The notes beneath the pieces were generated by a model. It saw only the letters and a program-made list of their open reading frames with translations. It was not told where the DNA came from and made no database searches. Below are positions 1 through 9,468 of a stretch of 64,000 bases of DNA, in pieces. The stretch's first letter is position 1. Each line of letters begins with the position of its first letter. The stretch is from Affinundibacterium fentianense (lineage in GTDB: Bacteria; Pseudomonadota; Gammaproteobacteria; Burkholderiales; Burkholderiaceae_D): contig NZ_JAGSPJ010000006.1 in the NCBI RefSeq assembly GCF_018139545.1, positions 340,678-404,677 on the forward strand, written 5' to 3'. Both the position numbers and the translations under genes were made by a program.

Positions 1-322
1 AGAAGGTGAAGGTGCGACCATCTTGCATACGCCGCCAAGTTCGGAATGAGCGATAAACAATCGACGTCAAGATCTTCAATCGAGATCTCTTCGAGACCTT
101 GTTATTGCGTGCAATTCTCGTTTTATTCCTGTCAAAGCACCGCAAAGCTTTTTCTTTTAAGTACGCAGCGTTGCGCAAGTTAGTGTTCTGCTAGAGAAGT
201 CGTCGCACCTCTCACACTGGCATAGTTCATGACAACGCGATTCGCAACATCGCGTGACAGATGCAAAATTTCGCCGCTTTCTCGACAAGCGGCATTGTCA
301 ATTCGCCTTAGATCTATGCTGC
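1..322. other. Left-edge non-coding stretch
   Basis: No gene can be supported here. Two plus-strand frames stay open from base 1 to stops near 47-56 and could be the tail of a gene cut by the window edge, but neither end is recognisable. The rest separates that edge from the minus-strand oxygenase gene and holds only a short hairpin near its right end. Confidence 0.4.
262..293 (-). terminator. Weak hairpin, possible terminator of roxA-like gene
   Basis: The arms GCCGCTT (273-279) and AAGCGGC (287-293) pair perfectly around a 7-nt loop. On the minus strand the hairpin is followed by an A/T stretch rather than a clean T-run. It lies 30 bases past the stop of the minus-strand oxygenase gene, where a terminator would be expected. 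Confidence 0.35.
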
Positions 323-1495
323 TTATTCTTGATCTTCAAAATACCAGTAGCCCAAGTTGACCCACTCAGTTAATGTCGTCAACAAATCCGCGCAATCTGA
401 TTGACCATCCGATGGAATGAGTTGATCTTTGAGGTCGGACCAAGTTAATCGCTCTTGATCACAAATGAGGCTTATCGCATTTGAGTCGAATGCCTCAAAC
501 TGATAGCATTCACCGTTCACGTAGCAGATTCTCTGTTCGACTTGATCTTCGAAATAAAAACATCGTAGACCACCCGTCCGCTTTAGATCTTGTAGTTGGA
601 GTTGCGCAAGTAGATCGACTTCAGTATAGGGATCGTCAAGCTCTTGTAAATCGAGTAGACATTTAGTTCTTGTTAAAAAGCTTCCGATAAACTTCGTGAT
701 TAAAGTTTTGTCTTCAAGAACTGCGCGCATTTGATTTTGGATTAAATTAAAATCTTGGCTGTTGATGAGTCCTTGATGGCGATGGATCTGTCGCCCAGCG
801 TCACTGATCAGCGTATTGCCTAAATCCTGATCAATTAGGTAGTCCGCTAAACCACTGAGCATATCTCGGGCGGACTTGCTCCTGAAACCAACTGAAAAAC
901 TCATTGAGGTTTCAAGCGAGACGCCATCATGTGGGAAGCCAGGCGGAATATAGAGTATATCGCCAGGGAGTAGTTCAACATCGATAATCGGTATGAATGG
1001 ATCTGTATGTAAAAGTGCGGGATGCGCCGCAAATTGACGATGCGTCCCTTGTTCGCCGACGCGCCAGGTACGTCGACCCGAACCTTGGCAAATAAAGACA
1101 TCGTATAGGTCAATATGGGGACCAACCCCGGCACCAGGCGTCGAATAACTAATCATGACATCGTCAAATCGCCACTTAGGAATAAATGAAAAGACTTCGA
1201 CTAAGCGCGCAACTTCAGGCGACCAATGATTGACTGCTTGCACAATCAAGGTCCACGCAAGATTGTCTACGTGTTCATATGATTCAAATGGGCCTGCTTC
1301 GGCTTGCCATTCGCCATCTTTTTTGTAAATCAATCGCGATTCCACATTATCTTCGCAAGCCAAACCGGCGAGATCGTTTGGACAGATAAGATCAGCAAAT
1401 TCAGGAAATCCTAGTCGAATGACGACAGGTCGCTGTTGCCAATAGTTTTGGAGAAAATCTTCTAGAGTGAATGTTGAAAAGTGGAGTTTTAGCAT
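323..1495 (-). CDS. roxA: Ribosomal protein uL16 arginine hydroxylase (RoxA/YcfD-type cupin oxygenase)
   Basis: This is a 390-aa JmjC/cupin-fold 2-oxoglutarate/Fe(II) oxygenase. In the family the enzyme hydroxylates an arginine of ribosomal protein L16 in the cytoplasm. The iron triad is visible: His127 and Asp129 in GPHIDLYDVF and His189 in PPGFPHDG, almost the same numbering as E. coli YcfD. The double-stranded beta-helix covers roughly residues 90-215, and the C-terminal third matches the dimerisation and winged-helix part of the family. Length is normal. The ATG at 1495 is used because the conserved N-terminal sequence begins there, although its Shine-Dalgarno is weak. It stands alone on the minus strand. 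Confidence 0.88.
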   Translation of the reverse strand: MLKLHFSTFTLEDFLQNYWQQRPVVIRLGFPEFADLICPNDLAGLACEDNVESRLIYKKDGEWQAEAGPFESYEHVDNLAWTLIVQAVNHWSPEVARLVEVFSFIPKWRFDDVMISYSTPGAGVGPHIDLYDVFICQGSGRRTWRVGEQGTHRQFAAHPALLHTDPFIPIIDVELLPGDILYIPPGFPHDGVSLETSMSFSVGFRSKSARDMLSGLADYLIDQDLGNTLISDAGRQIHRHQGLINSQDFNLIQNQMRAVLEDKTLITKFIGSFLTRTKCLLDLQELDDPYTEVDLLAQLQLQDLKRTGGLRCFYFEDQVEQRICYVNGECYQFEAFDSNAISLICDQERLTWSDLKDQLIPSDGQSDCADLLTTLTEWVNLGYWYFEDQE

Positions 1496-1822
1496 AAGTG
1501 TTTTCGCGCTGTAGCTCAGTAAATTTCTGGATGTTGGGATGGAAGTACAAGAAATGAAACTTGTAGCACAGGGATGCGTAGTCCTTATGTATGTAGATCA
1601 AAGTCTGTTCAGTTTGTCGTGTCATGACAGTTTTTTGACATGTAATAAATAAGTGAAATAAATCTTGTTTCTTCTTTCATACGAGGAGGGAGGCCAGCAC
1701 GATTGTGCGCGTGGTAAGTCGATGGCGTCAGTCATCTTCGACAATGGGAGGCGTATGGTATGCATTTTGCTGAGGTGAACTCTGTCGCTTAGTGACTCGA
1801 CTCAACAGACAAGGACAACATC
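1496..1822. other. Intergenic region with small palindrome
   Basis: This is the divergent spacer between the minus-strand oxygenase and a plus-strand unknown gene. It contains the perfect palindrome TGTCATGACA at 1620-1629, followed at 1635-1640 by a consensus TTGACA hexamer. No convincing -10 box lies 16-18 bases downstream, so a promoter is only suggested. Confidence 0.35.
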
Positions 1823-2437
1823 ATGAATATCCAGCTTAATTTTATTAATCTCTCTAACGATCAAAATAACTCCGATGTGCTGATATTTGCTAAGAATATT
1901 GCTGACATTGAAAATGCAAATCACATCGCTTGGACGGTCATCAAAAATTGCGGTCAAGGAGATTCCCATCCTTTTGTCTATCCTATTGACTCGAGTATCG
2001 GCGCGAGTGACAGCTGGGGCAACTACACGCCACAATTTCCCGTCAATCAAGGGGAAGCTTTTGAAATGGTATTGACCAAGTCCGGCGATCAACTACGCAC
2101 AGTCGGCGTCACGCATAACCCGAATGCGATTGAACTGTTGAATAACTTAAATCGTGGAGCGATTAACGCTTATGTCTATAAATCTGGCCGATTGTTTGCT
2201 AGTAAGTCGAATCTCGCACCAGGGCAAAAAGCAGTGTTTCAATTTAATCCTACGATTTGGATAGGCGTCGCATCACAGGTTGAGCAGGGGGAGGTTTTGA
2301 ATTCTGCCATCATCTCAGAAATCAATACTGAAATTAGTCTATTCGGGATTCGGAGCGCGGATATCGTGATGACCGGTGGCGGCAGCGGTCCAGACGCGAA
2401 AGAATTCCAATTTATGCTACAAAATGTGGTGATGTGA
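1823..2437 (+). CDS. Conserved hypothetical protein, soluble, 204 aa
   Basis: I do not recognise a named family. The protein has no signal peptide or membrane segment and looks like a compact beta-rich cytoplasmic protein. It has NHIAWTVIKNCGQGDSHPF near the N-terminus, a glycine-rich GGGSGPDAKEF segment near the C-terminus and a single cysteine. The ATG at 1823 has AAGGA ten bases upstream, which supports the start. It is preceded by a long leader and followed by a short gap before an unrelated membrane protein. Codon use matches the neighbours. The function is unknown; that it is a gene is well supported by length, ribosome site and amino-acid composition. Confidence 0.7.
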   Translation: MNIQLNFINLSNDQNNSDVLIFAKNIADIENANHIAWTVIKNCGQGDSHPFVYPIDSSIGASDSWGNYTPQFPVNQGEAFEMVLTKSGDQLRTVGVTHNPNAIELLNNLNRGAINAYVYKSGRLFASKSNLAPGQKAVFQFNPTIWIGVASQVEQGEVLNSAIISEINTEISLFGIRSADIVMTGGGSGPDAKEFQFMLQNVVM

Positions 2438-2622
2438 GTCTGCTGATGGAGCTAAAGGAGCTTAGTGAGCTAGGGGAGTGCAGATTCAAACTGACTTACC
2501 ATATTGGTTCGAGGTGTCGCGTTAAGCCGTTCTATCGAGATTAGCGAGTGACTCGCTTAACATGGCAATATGAAAAACTCTTAAAATGGATGCTTTGAGA
2601 TTCCACCTTAGGCGTCTATTTT

Positions 2623-3468
2623 ATGTCAAAGATCAAACCACGAAGTCATCGCACTACCCAACCTAGTCGAGCGCAGTTAGTTGCGCGTTGGCGGACTTAT
2701 CTTGAGAAAAATACTAACCCACGTTTGCAAATGATGCTGATTGTTGCATTGACAGGGATGTTAGGATTTCTTGGGACATTTCTTCTCTTCCATTTAGGTA
2801 TGCACGCAATGTGGTTGCGATACTTTTGCGCTTTTTGCTTTGCTTATATCGGTTTTATTTTGATGTTACGACTATGGTTGAGTTTGGATAGGCATGGTTT
2901 ATTGGAGGGTGGCGTTGATGCTGCTGATTTATTGATCAACGCTGGGCATGGCCATTCGATTTCGTTGGAGCCGACAGCCAACTCGTTACAGGGCGGCGGC
3001 GGTGATTTTTCGGGTGCTGGTTCAAGTACATCGTTTGAATCTGCGAGCAATGTCTCGACACCGTCATTATTTGGGGGAACAGGCGAGGAAGGTGCGAAGT
3101 CAGTATCGAGCCTCGCTGATGCCGATGATATCTGGGTTCCTATTGCCCTGTGTGCCTTAATTTTGGCAATCTTGCTGTCCACGCTCTACGTCGTCTATTC
3201 CGCTCCGATGTTGCTTGCTGAGTTGATGGTGGATTTTTTGTTGACGACCGGGTTTTATCGGCACTTGAAGAAACAAGCAGATGGGACATGGCTTAGGACG
3301 GCGGTTCGCAAGACGATCTGGCCATTTTTGTTCACCGGATTGGTTGTCAGTTTAGCCGGTTGGATTCTACAAACATCAGCGCCGGGCGCGCAAAATCTGT
3401 CACAGGTACTGAGTTTCCATGCTTCCACTTCAAGTGACCAGTCGACGCAATCAAAGTCAATTCAATAA
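2623..3468 (+). CDS. Hypothetical membrane protein with Gly/Ser-rich loop
   Basis: This 281-aa inner-membrane protein has a basic N-terminus (residues 1-35), two hydrophobic helices at about 38-60 and 65-88, a soluble Gly/Ser/Ala-rich stretch at about 110-165 (LQGGGGDFSGAGSSTSFES), and two or three more helices at about 172-250. A Ser/Thr/Gln tail closes it. The low-complexity loop between two helical hairpins resembles linkers that end in SGAGSS-like motifs in other small bacterial membrane proteins. No enzymatic motif is visible. The ATG lacks a strong ribosome site. A strong terminator follows 130 bases after the stop. Function unknown. Confidence 0.65.
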   Translation: MSKIKPRSHRTTQPSRAQLVARWRTYLEKNTNPRLQMMLIVALTGMLGFLGTFLLFHLGMHAMWLRYFCAFCFAYIGFILMLRLWLSLDRHGLLEGGVDAADLLINAGHGHSISLEPTANSLQGGGGDFSGAGSSTSFESASNVSTPSLFGGTGEEGAKSVSSLADADDIWVPIALCALILAILLSTLYVVYSAPMLLAELMVDFLLTTGFYRHLKKQADGTWLRTAVRKTIWPFLFTGLVVSLAGWILQTSAPGAQNLSQVLSFHASTSSDQSTQSKSIQ

Positions 3469-3603
3469 ACGATCAAAATTAGTTCAACTCCTACCTTGGG
3501 TAGAGCGCAGTGCGTTCAAGCTTATTGATAATTCTGTTGTCTAATTCGGAGACATTTGACTTATATATTTTGGTGAATTTCACGAGCTAGCATTTGTTTA
3601 AAA

Positions 3604-3638
3604 AAAAAGTCTCCTTGACTTTGCTAGGAGACTTTTTT
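3604..3638 (+). terminator. Strong, probably bidirectional intrinsic terminator
   Basis: A 12-bp perfect stem, AAAAAGTCTCCT (3604-3615) paired with AGGAGACTTTTT (3626-3637), has a 10-nt loop and a T-run on one side and an A-run on the other. It sits between converging genes (plus-strand membrane protein, minus-strand PEGA protein) and can serve both. Confidence 0.88.
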
Positions 3639-3666
3639 GTGTCGCGCTTATCGCCGATGGTGATGG

Positions 3667-5022
3667 CTATTTAAGACGAGTTTGTGCTTCGCTAATGAGG
3701 TCTTTGTAGGTATTGAGTATCCTATCCCAAGAGTCAAAATGTTCATCGTCTTTGATTGACCATTTACCGCGCAATCCATCTTTATTTTTTTCACTAACAA
3801 TTTTCAAAGAGTAGCGTAGTGGGGAATCACTGATTCTTTTGAGTATGACCCGTGTGCGCACAACGGATTCGTTGGTTTCATTTTGCCCCCACGTTTTAAT
3901 CTGCCATGCGGTCCGTAAATAGCCCGTTTGACTGTCTGAATTATCGAGAACATCGAAATAATTGAGGACGATCGATGAGAGTAGCTTCCAAGCTTGTTCT
4001 TCCTTTAATTTCTTCCCGACTTCGATGGTGAAATTGACATTCGCTTGGTCGCTCGCAGTCGAGGCGGCATAGGAGCCGTCGGGGCGGAGTACGACGTTTT
4101 CTTCTAAGGGTGGTTCCACTTCATTGGGCTTCGCACAATATTCTTGGAGGAAAGTGAGAAAGCCAGTTTGCTTAATTTTGACCATCGTACAGCTGCCAAA
4201 TGGAACCTGAACAGCCATGCTACCTGTGCCGACGGCTTTTTCATTGACATAAATTCTGGCCTCCTCGGGACCTGAAACTTTGACGAGACGACCTTTGAGC
4301 ACGAATTTATCAAACAGGGGAGGTTCGGGTTGACCGTCTTTATTGCAATACTCTTTGGTTTCATTCATCCAGCCATTTTTTCTGGCAGAGAGTTTCGCGC
4401 AACTACCACGTTTGACGATGAAATCGAGGTCTCCTTCGCCGAGTTTTGCATCGTTGCTAAAGAGTTCGACTCCTTCGCCTGCGGTGGTAATTGATACTTT
4501 GCGGTCTTGTAATTCAACACGGTCTTCGATCGGTGGTAATTCTCCGCCGCGATCCCAGCGGTAGATCCGTTTGATTGTCGCAAATCCGGGTTTCACGATC
4601 TCGATCGTGGTTGTTTGACCTTCGTCGACTTCGACTTCGTAGGAGCGATTCGCACGGTATTCACCGTTGATCAAGATCTTCGCGTCATAGGGAAGAGCAG
4701 TCAACTGAACCACACGCTTAGTCAGGAAAATATTGAAAACTTTGTCGGGATAGTCAGCCTCACTGGAAAAGCTCCGTACGCTATCGCGATAGCCATCTTG
4801 ACGTACGACGATGGTATTCGAATCATTTTTCTCTAGTTTTAGTTTTGCAGTTCCTACACCTATGGGCACCAAGGAATTATCTTGAGCCTTTTTCTTGTAG
4901 ATGGTGGCGCTTGATGGGGTCGCGACGATATCTAATGTCGTCCCAAATAATGAGAAAAATTGTGCCTGTGCAGGATTGCTCAAAGTAAGCAAAAATAATG
5001 CGCCAAACAATAAATATCGCAT
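3667..5022 (-). CDS. Secreted PEGA-like repeat protein
   Basis: This 451-aa exported protein has a signal peptide cleaved after AQA near residue 20. Four PEGA-like beta repeats of about 65-75 aa follow, covering residues 25-315. Each has the pattern of a small residue, an I/V-N-x-E/K turn and a TVxVxKxGF/Y-type strand. Repeats three and four each carry a Cys pair (SCAKLSARKNGW...YC and SCTMVKIKQTGF...YC), so periplasmic disulfides are likely. The C-terminal 120 residues form a separate alpha/beta region without a known motif. PEGA domains are usually structural or surface-binding; no enzyme activity is evident. The gene stands alone, with a terminator behind it. Confidence 0.72.
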   Translation of the reverse strand: MRYLLFGALFLLTLSNPAQAQFFSLFGTTLDIVATPSSATIYKKKAQDNSLVPIGVGTAKLKLEKNDSNTIVVRQDGYRDSVRSFSSEADYPDKVFNIFLTKRVVQLTALPYDAKILINGEYRANRSYEVEVDEGQTTTIEIVKPGFATIKRIYRWDRGGELPPIEDRVELQDRKVSITTAGEGVELFSNDAKLGEGDLDFIVKRGSCAKLSARKNGWMNETKEYCNKDGQPEPPLFDKFVLKGRLVKVSGPEEARIYVNEKAVGTGSMAVQVPFGSCTMVKIKQTGFLTFLQEYCAKPNEVEPPLEENVVLRPDGSYAASTASDQANVNFTIEVGKKLKEEQAWKLLSSIVLNYFDVLDNSDSQTGYLRTAWQIKTWGQNETNESVVRTRVILKRISDSPLRYSLKIVSEKNKDGLRGKWSIKDDEHFDSWDRILNTYKDLISEAQTRLK

Positions 5023-5048
5023 AGTAAAACTCTCCCTGTGAATTCAAT

Positions 5049-5062
5049 GGCTGGCACCAGCC
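5049..5062. promoter_or_regulatory. 14-bp palindrome upstream of PEGA gene
   Basis: GGCTGG-CA-CCAGCC is a perfect inverted repeat lying 27-40 bases upstream of the start of the minus-strand PEGA protein. It could be an operator or chance; no regulator is adjacent. Confidence 0.25.
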
Positions 5063-5281
5063 TCGCAGCTTTTGAATTTATGTTGTGTGTTGATATTGAA
5101 TGGCTGGCTAGTTATCGTTTGTCAGGTCCATTTGCAGGCAAGTAGCCGCGAGTTCGTGCGAGATAAATGCTAATGCAAGATGATCGGAATCAAGTATTGC
5201 ATAATGGTCACTCAAGCTCAAGTCATTTGCCTAAACCCCGTGCTGTTTCCTCCTTCTTTGCACATAGCTAGGTCGTTTATC

Positions 5282-6610
5282 TCAGTGTAGTTTGATCCGT
5301 GGATTGCGTACGCGGTCAATCGTTTCTGCCCAAGTTGACAGCCAAGTATGGAACCAGCCATTGACCGCAACTTGGTGGTGTTTGTGTAAGGACCAATACA
5401 TCCATTTTGCAAGTGTTCCTTCAATAAAGACAGAACCACTTGCAATTGCTCCCATCAGACTGCCAACCGTACTGTAGTTGCCAAGTGAGACCAAAGAGCC
5501 GTGATCCTTGTAGTGAAATTCTTGGAGTGACTTTCCTTCGAGTAATCGACATAGCGAATCGGCTAAGCAACTGGCTTGTTGATGAGCAGATTGCGCTCGT
5601 GGTGGAACGTTGGGTAAACCCTCTCCTTGTGGGCACGCAGCGCAGTCCCCGATTGCAAAAATCGCCGGATCTTGTGTAGTTTGTAACGTGTTCTTTACGA
5701 TGAGTTGGTTCAAGTGGTTGCTCTCTAAACCATCGATACCATTTAAAAAATCGGGTGCTTTGATTCCGGCGGCCCAAACGACTAGTCCGCTGGGAATAAA
5801 CTGACCGCTTGCTAAAGCGACCCCTTCTTGCGTCACTTCGATTACGCGCTCATTCGTGTGAATTTCAATTGCAATACTGCGTAACTCTTTTGCAACCGCA
5901 GCGGAAAGTCGCTCCGGGAGCATTTGTAATAGACGCGGCGCAGCATCGACGATAACGATACGCAAATCTTTTTCTGGATCGAAATTGACCAGCCCATAGT
6001 TTGACAGTATTTTTGTGGTCATATGCAATTCGGCAGCAAGTTCAACGCCAGTCGCCCCGCCTCCAATAATCGTGACCGTAAAACGTCCTGTGCCTGCCGT
6101 TTGCTGTTGCGTTTGTGCGCGTAGACACTGATCGATCAGTTTTTGGTGAAAACGCTCGGCTGCCTTTAGCGAATCGAGCATGATGCAGTTTTCTTTCGCT
6201 CCCTTCGTGCCAAAATCATTGGTTTGACTTCCAAGTGCAAGGACGAGATGGTCATATTGAATCGCCTGTTGTGGCAACAACTCTTTGCCGTCCCCATCTA
6301 AAGTGGGGGCAAGGTAGATTTCCTTGGTTTCGCGTGATAAGTCCAGCATGCGGCCCAATCGAAAATGAAAATGATTACTGCGCGCTAGTGCGAAATATTC
6401 ACGCTCATCTGCATGACTGTCCAACGTTCCCGCTGCAACTTGATGGAGTAAGGGCTTCCACAAATGGGTGCGACAGGCATCAACCAGTGTGATCCGTGCT
6501 TTACCACGTTTTCCTAAACGTTTGCCCAAGCGTACGGCTAATTCCAGTCCACCAGCGCCTCCGCCAACAATGATAATGTGTGCTAGTGCTGCTCCTTCTC
6601 TAATGTTCAT
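5282..6610 (-). CDS. ndh: Type II NADH:quinone oxidoreductase (NDH-2)
   Basis: This 442-aa membrane-associated flavoprotein oxidises NADH and reduces quinone without pumping protons. The N-terminal FAD-binding Rossmann motif VGGGAGGLE is at residues 15-23, and the NAD-binding motif IIGGGATGVELAAEL is near residue 170. The FAD-contact segment FAIGDCAACP lies near residue 320, and the quinone-site-type motif AQSAHQQA follows. A C-terminal amphipathic region (YWSLHKHHQVAVNGW) fits peripheral membrane attachment. AAGGA is placed 8-12 bases before the ATG, which fixes the start. Length is typical. It stands alone on the minus strand. Confidence 0.92.
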   Translation of the reverse strand: MNIREGAALAHIIIVGGGAGGLELAVRLGKRLGKRGKARITLVDACRTHLWKPLLHQVAAGTLDSHADEREYFALARSNHFHFRLGRMLDLSRETKEIYLAPTLDGDGKELLPQQAIQYDHLVLALGSQTNDFGTKGAKENCIMLDSLKAAERFHQKLIDQCLRAQTQQQTAGTGRFTVTIIGGGATGVELAAELHMTTKILSNYGLVNFDPEKDLRIVIVDAAPRLLQMLPERLSAAVAKELRSIAIEIHTNERVIEVTQEGVALASGQFIPSGLVVWAAGIKAPDFLNGIDGLESNHLNQLIVKNTLQTTQDPAIFAIGDCAACPQGEGLPNVPPRAQSAHQQASCLADSLCRLLEGKSLQEFHYKDHGSLVSLGNYSTVGSLMGAIASGSVFIEGTLAKWMYWSLHKHHQVAVNGWFHTWLSTWAETIDRVRNPRIKLH

Positions 6611-6919
6611 GACGACATCCTTAGAATTTGAAAATCTATTTCAAGAAAAGCATCGCCGATATTGGGGATTTGGCCTATTTTCGCTTATCTTGAAATGGAT
6701 TCTCAGCGGGCTATCAACAGCATTTATTCAACAAGAATCGATGAAATCGTGTCAATTCTACGCCTACTTGATTGTCGACAGCACTCACTCGAACGGATAT
6801 TTTTAAGTTTTACCTCAGACAAATTGCCATCAAGATTCTGAGTCGGCATTCGCAGTCGAGACGAGTCGGAAAAATCGCGGCAATCACCAGAAAGCCCATG
6901 TTTTTTCATTGACGATAAC
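6611..6919. other. Intergenic region, nothing recognised
   Basis: This 309-base spacer lies between the DUF2200 gene and the NADH dehydrogenase gene, both on the minus strand. It should hold the promoter of the dehydrogenase, but no hexamer pair or palindrome stands out. Confidence 0.4.
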
Positions 6920-7267
6920 TCATCGTTTTATCTTGTCTAGTGGCTTTCCCTTCGCGAGTTCATCCACCAATTTATCGAGATAGCGAATTTTCTGCATCAG
7001 CGGATCGGCCACTTCTTCTACTCGTACTCCACAGACCACACCCGTAATTAAATGGATGTTCGGGTGCATTTTGGGTGCTTGATCAAAAAACTCAATGAAA
7101 GTCTTTTCGCTAAGTATTTGCGCTTGGAGTGCTTCTTCGGTATAGCCTGTGAGCCAACAAATGAGATGATCAACTTCTTGTTGGGTACGTTGTTTGTTTT
7201 GCGCTTTCTTGACGTAAAGTGGATAGACCTTTGAGAAAGCAGTGGTAAAAATTCGATGTTGTGGCAT
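6920..7267 (-). CDS. DUF2200 family protein
   Basis: A small cytoplasmic protein of 115 aa matching the DUF2200 family from end to end. It begins [20 protein letters not shown], has the central [13 protein letters not shown], and ends with the conserved core [34 protein letters not shown]. The family's function is not known. The ATG at 7267 is preferred to the GTG one codon upstream because AAGGA then sits five bases away. It is monocistronic by spacing. Confidence 0.88.
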   Translation of the reverse strand: MPQHRIFTTAFSKVYPLYVKKAQNKQRTQQEVDHLICWLTGYTEEALQAQILSEKTFIEFFDQAPKMHPNIHLITGVVCGVRVEEVADPLMQKIRYLDKLVDELAKGKPLDKIKR

Positions 7268-7800
7268 CACGGTCCTTTGTCATGAGGAATGAAGTGGATT
7301 TCTTTGATCGATGCCGGCAGTTGTTCTCGATGACTTGTTTTGATTAGTCAGCAAAGGCTGTTCAGCGAAACGGATTGCGCTTGCACCACTTGGATTCAAG
7401 TCTTAACACCATATGTTTTGATTGTTGAAAGCTTATATCAATTTTGTGCGAACGTGATTGATCAAGTGAAATTGCTTTTATGACTATTGTTAAATGGCGT
7501 GACATTGGAAGCTTCTCCATCGAACGACCTGAACTTGTTTTGTTGTAATCAATAAGTTGGCGACTCTGTTGTTAATTGGATCCTCCTCCTACAGTTTGTT
7601 TCCTACCTAAGTTATTCTCACTCTATTCGCTTTGTAATTGGAGTTTCATTTTGAGTTCCATTTCGAGATTGATTTCGCCGTATTCAGCGAGCTAAGAAGT
7701 CATTGCTCGGGGCGCAGCTGGAATTGGATTGATGAGCTGAGATCGGTCATTACAAAGGATCAGTTTTTGTTCGAGGGGTGTCTCAATGGAGAAGGCAACA
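7268..7800. other. Long divergent intergenic region, nothing firm
   Basis: This stretch of about 530 bases separates the minus-strand DUF2200 gene from the plus-strand DUF1800/DUF1501/protease group. Several AT-rich patches exist, but I see no clear promoter, palindrome or RNA gene. The only long frame inside is not supported by a ribosome site. Confidence 0.4.
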
Positions 7801-9468
7801 ATGAAAATGCAAGATTTTTACCGCTGTCTCTACTTAACGAGTATTTTTTTGATCACAGCCTGCACTCGGAGCAATGAAGATCTTGTGCCTGCGGCACACA
7901 ATTCAAGTGGGCAAGTGAGCACGCAAAGTACTTCACCGCTCAGCTATTACGCTGCTGCGCGATTTGCTGAACAAGTCAGTTTTGGCGTTAATCCAGCATT
8001 GATCGCCGATCTGCAAAGTGTCGGATACGAAGGATGGATCAATGCACAAATCGCGATGCCGGCGGTGCCCTATACGATACCTCGAGAAGCGTTGAACTTT
8101 ACAAACCAAGCTGGTGAGGCAGTCGCTTGGCTATACCGCAATAGTGAGTTTTGGGATTCTGCGCTAACTGCTCGCGATCAACTGCGCCAACGTGTGACTT
8201 GGGCGATTTTTCAGTACATTCCGGTGAGTATGGGACAAGCGAATGGCAGCATGGAGTATTACAACATGCTACGTCGCAACGCCTTAGGAAATTATGCAAC
8301 GCTGTTAAAAGAAGTCACGTTGAATCCACACATGGGCTTTTATTTGAATAATGAATTAAATCGCCCAACCTCGCCCCAATGTCTCGGTTGTACGCCAAAT
8401 GAAAACTATGCTCGCGAGTTACTCCAGCTATTTTCGGTCGGTGTGGTGCAACTGAATCCAGACGGTAGCGTGATTCGTGATGCACAAGGTAAAGTCAAAG
8501 AAACGTATACGCAAAAAGACGTGGAAGAATTGGCGCGCGCCCTGACGGGCTGGCGTGCTCCGCCGAATAATACCGGACTGCCGAATCAGAGTTGGCCACA
8601 TTACGGTCAAGCGATGGTCCCAGAACAAGCGAGTTTTTTACATGACAGTGGTCAAAAGACAGTGATGGGAACTCTCCTTAAATCCGGCATGGGACCTGCC
8701 GAAGAATTGGATGCCGTGATTGCGATGTTAATGAAGCATCCGAATACTGCGCCGTTTGTTAGTCTTCGTCTGATTCAGCATTTGGTCGCTAGCAATCCCA
8801 GCCCACAATATCTCGCAAGAGTTTCCGCTGTATTCAAGAATAATGGAAAAGGAGTGAGTGGGGATCTAGCCGCAGTGGTGAAAGCAATCTTACTCGATCC
8901 TGAAGCGCGTCAAGGCGATCAACTCGGTGGCAATGATCGTCAGTCAGGCTATTTGCGGGAGCCCGTGTTGTGGCTGTCATCGGTTTATCGAGGACTCGGT
9001 TGTCAGCATATGACGCGCGGTGTTTGGCAAGGGAATGAATACGTGGATCAGCCACAAAATCAAGCAACCATTTCCCCTCCTAGTATTTTTTCCTACTACC
9101 AGGCGGGTGACCGTGCGCCTGGCAGCAATTTGCTGGCGCCAGAGCAACGTCTGTTAAACACACTAGAATTTACTTCACGCCTCGGTGATTTATCTTGGCG
9201 TTTTTCGGATACAAATAACCCGAATCATCAGAATAATTTGAAAAATTCGGGATGCAAACTCGATGAGTTGACAGCAGCGTTTGGCATTTCGCCGACAGCC
9301 TTTTTAGATCTTCTCAGTAAGCGTTGGTTTCGTGGGGCGATGCCCGCGACCTTGCGCAATAGTTTAACAAGCTTGATGAACGGTGAGCGTTGGGAGTCAA
9401 ATGAGCAAGGTGCGTTGACGACTTTGCAGTTTGCATTAACAAGTCCAAGTTTTGGAGTGATCAAATGA
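7801..9468 (+). CDS. DUF1800 family lipoprotein
   Basis: This 555-aa exported protein of the DUF1800 family is usually encoded beside DUF1501 proteins, as here. The N-terminal signal ends in the lipobox LITAC with Cys21, so it is probably lipid-anchored. Family hallmarks include AARFAEQVSFGVNP, the NENYARELLQLFSVG block and FSYYQAGDRAPGSNLLAPE. The start at 7801 is chosen because GGAGAAGG lies just upstream. An earlier ATG at 7786 would place this ribosome site inside the gene. The stop overlaps the next start by four bases (ATGA), so the two genes are translationally coupled. The biochemical role of the family is unknown. Confidence 0.87.
   Translation: MKMQDFYRCLYLTSIFLITACTRSNEDLVPAAHNSSGQVSTQSTSPLSYYAAARFAEQVSFGVNPALIADLQSVGYEGWINAQIAMPAVPYTIPREALNFTNQAGEAVAWLYRNSEFWDSALTARDQLRQRVTWAIFQYIPVSMGQANGSMEYYNMLRRNALGNYATLLKEVTLNPHMGFYLNNELNRPTSPQCLGCTPNENYARELLQLFSVGVVQLNPDGSVIRDAQGKVKETYTQKDVEELARALTGWRAPPNNTGLPNQSWPHYGQAMVPEQASFLHDSGQKTVMGTLLKSGMGPAEELDAVIAMLMKHPNTAPFVSLRLIQHLVASNPSPQYLARVSAVFKNNGKGVSGDLAAVVKAILLDPEARQGDQLGGNDRQSGYLREPVLWLSSVYRGLGCQHMTRGVWQGNEYVDQPQNQATISPPSIFSYYQAGDRAPGSNLLAPEQRLLNTLEFTSRLGDLSWRFSDTNNPNHQNNLKNSGCKLDELTAAFGISPTAFLDLLSKRWFRGAMPATLRNSLTSLMNGERWESNEQGALTTLQFALTSPSFGVIK

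Noticed and set aside
1..56. Tail of a plus-strand gene at the left edge (frames ending near 47-56).
   Set aside because: Two different frames are open for fewer than 20 codons each and neither end is recognisable, so no choice can be supported.
1635..1663. Promoter with TTGACA at 1635.
   Set aside because: The -35 box is perfect but no acceptable -10 box follows at 16-18 bases.
7638..7877. Plus-strand frame of 79 codons before the DUF1800 gene.
   Set aside because: It overlaps the lipoprotein leader in another frame and lacks a sound ribosome site.
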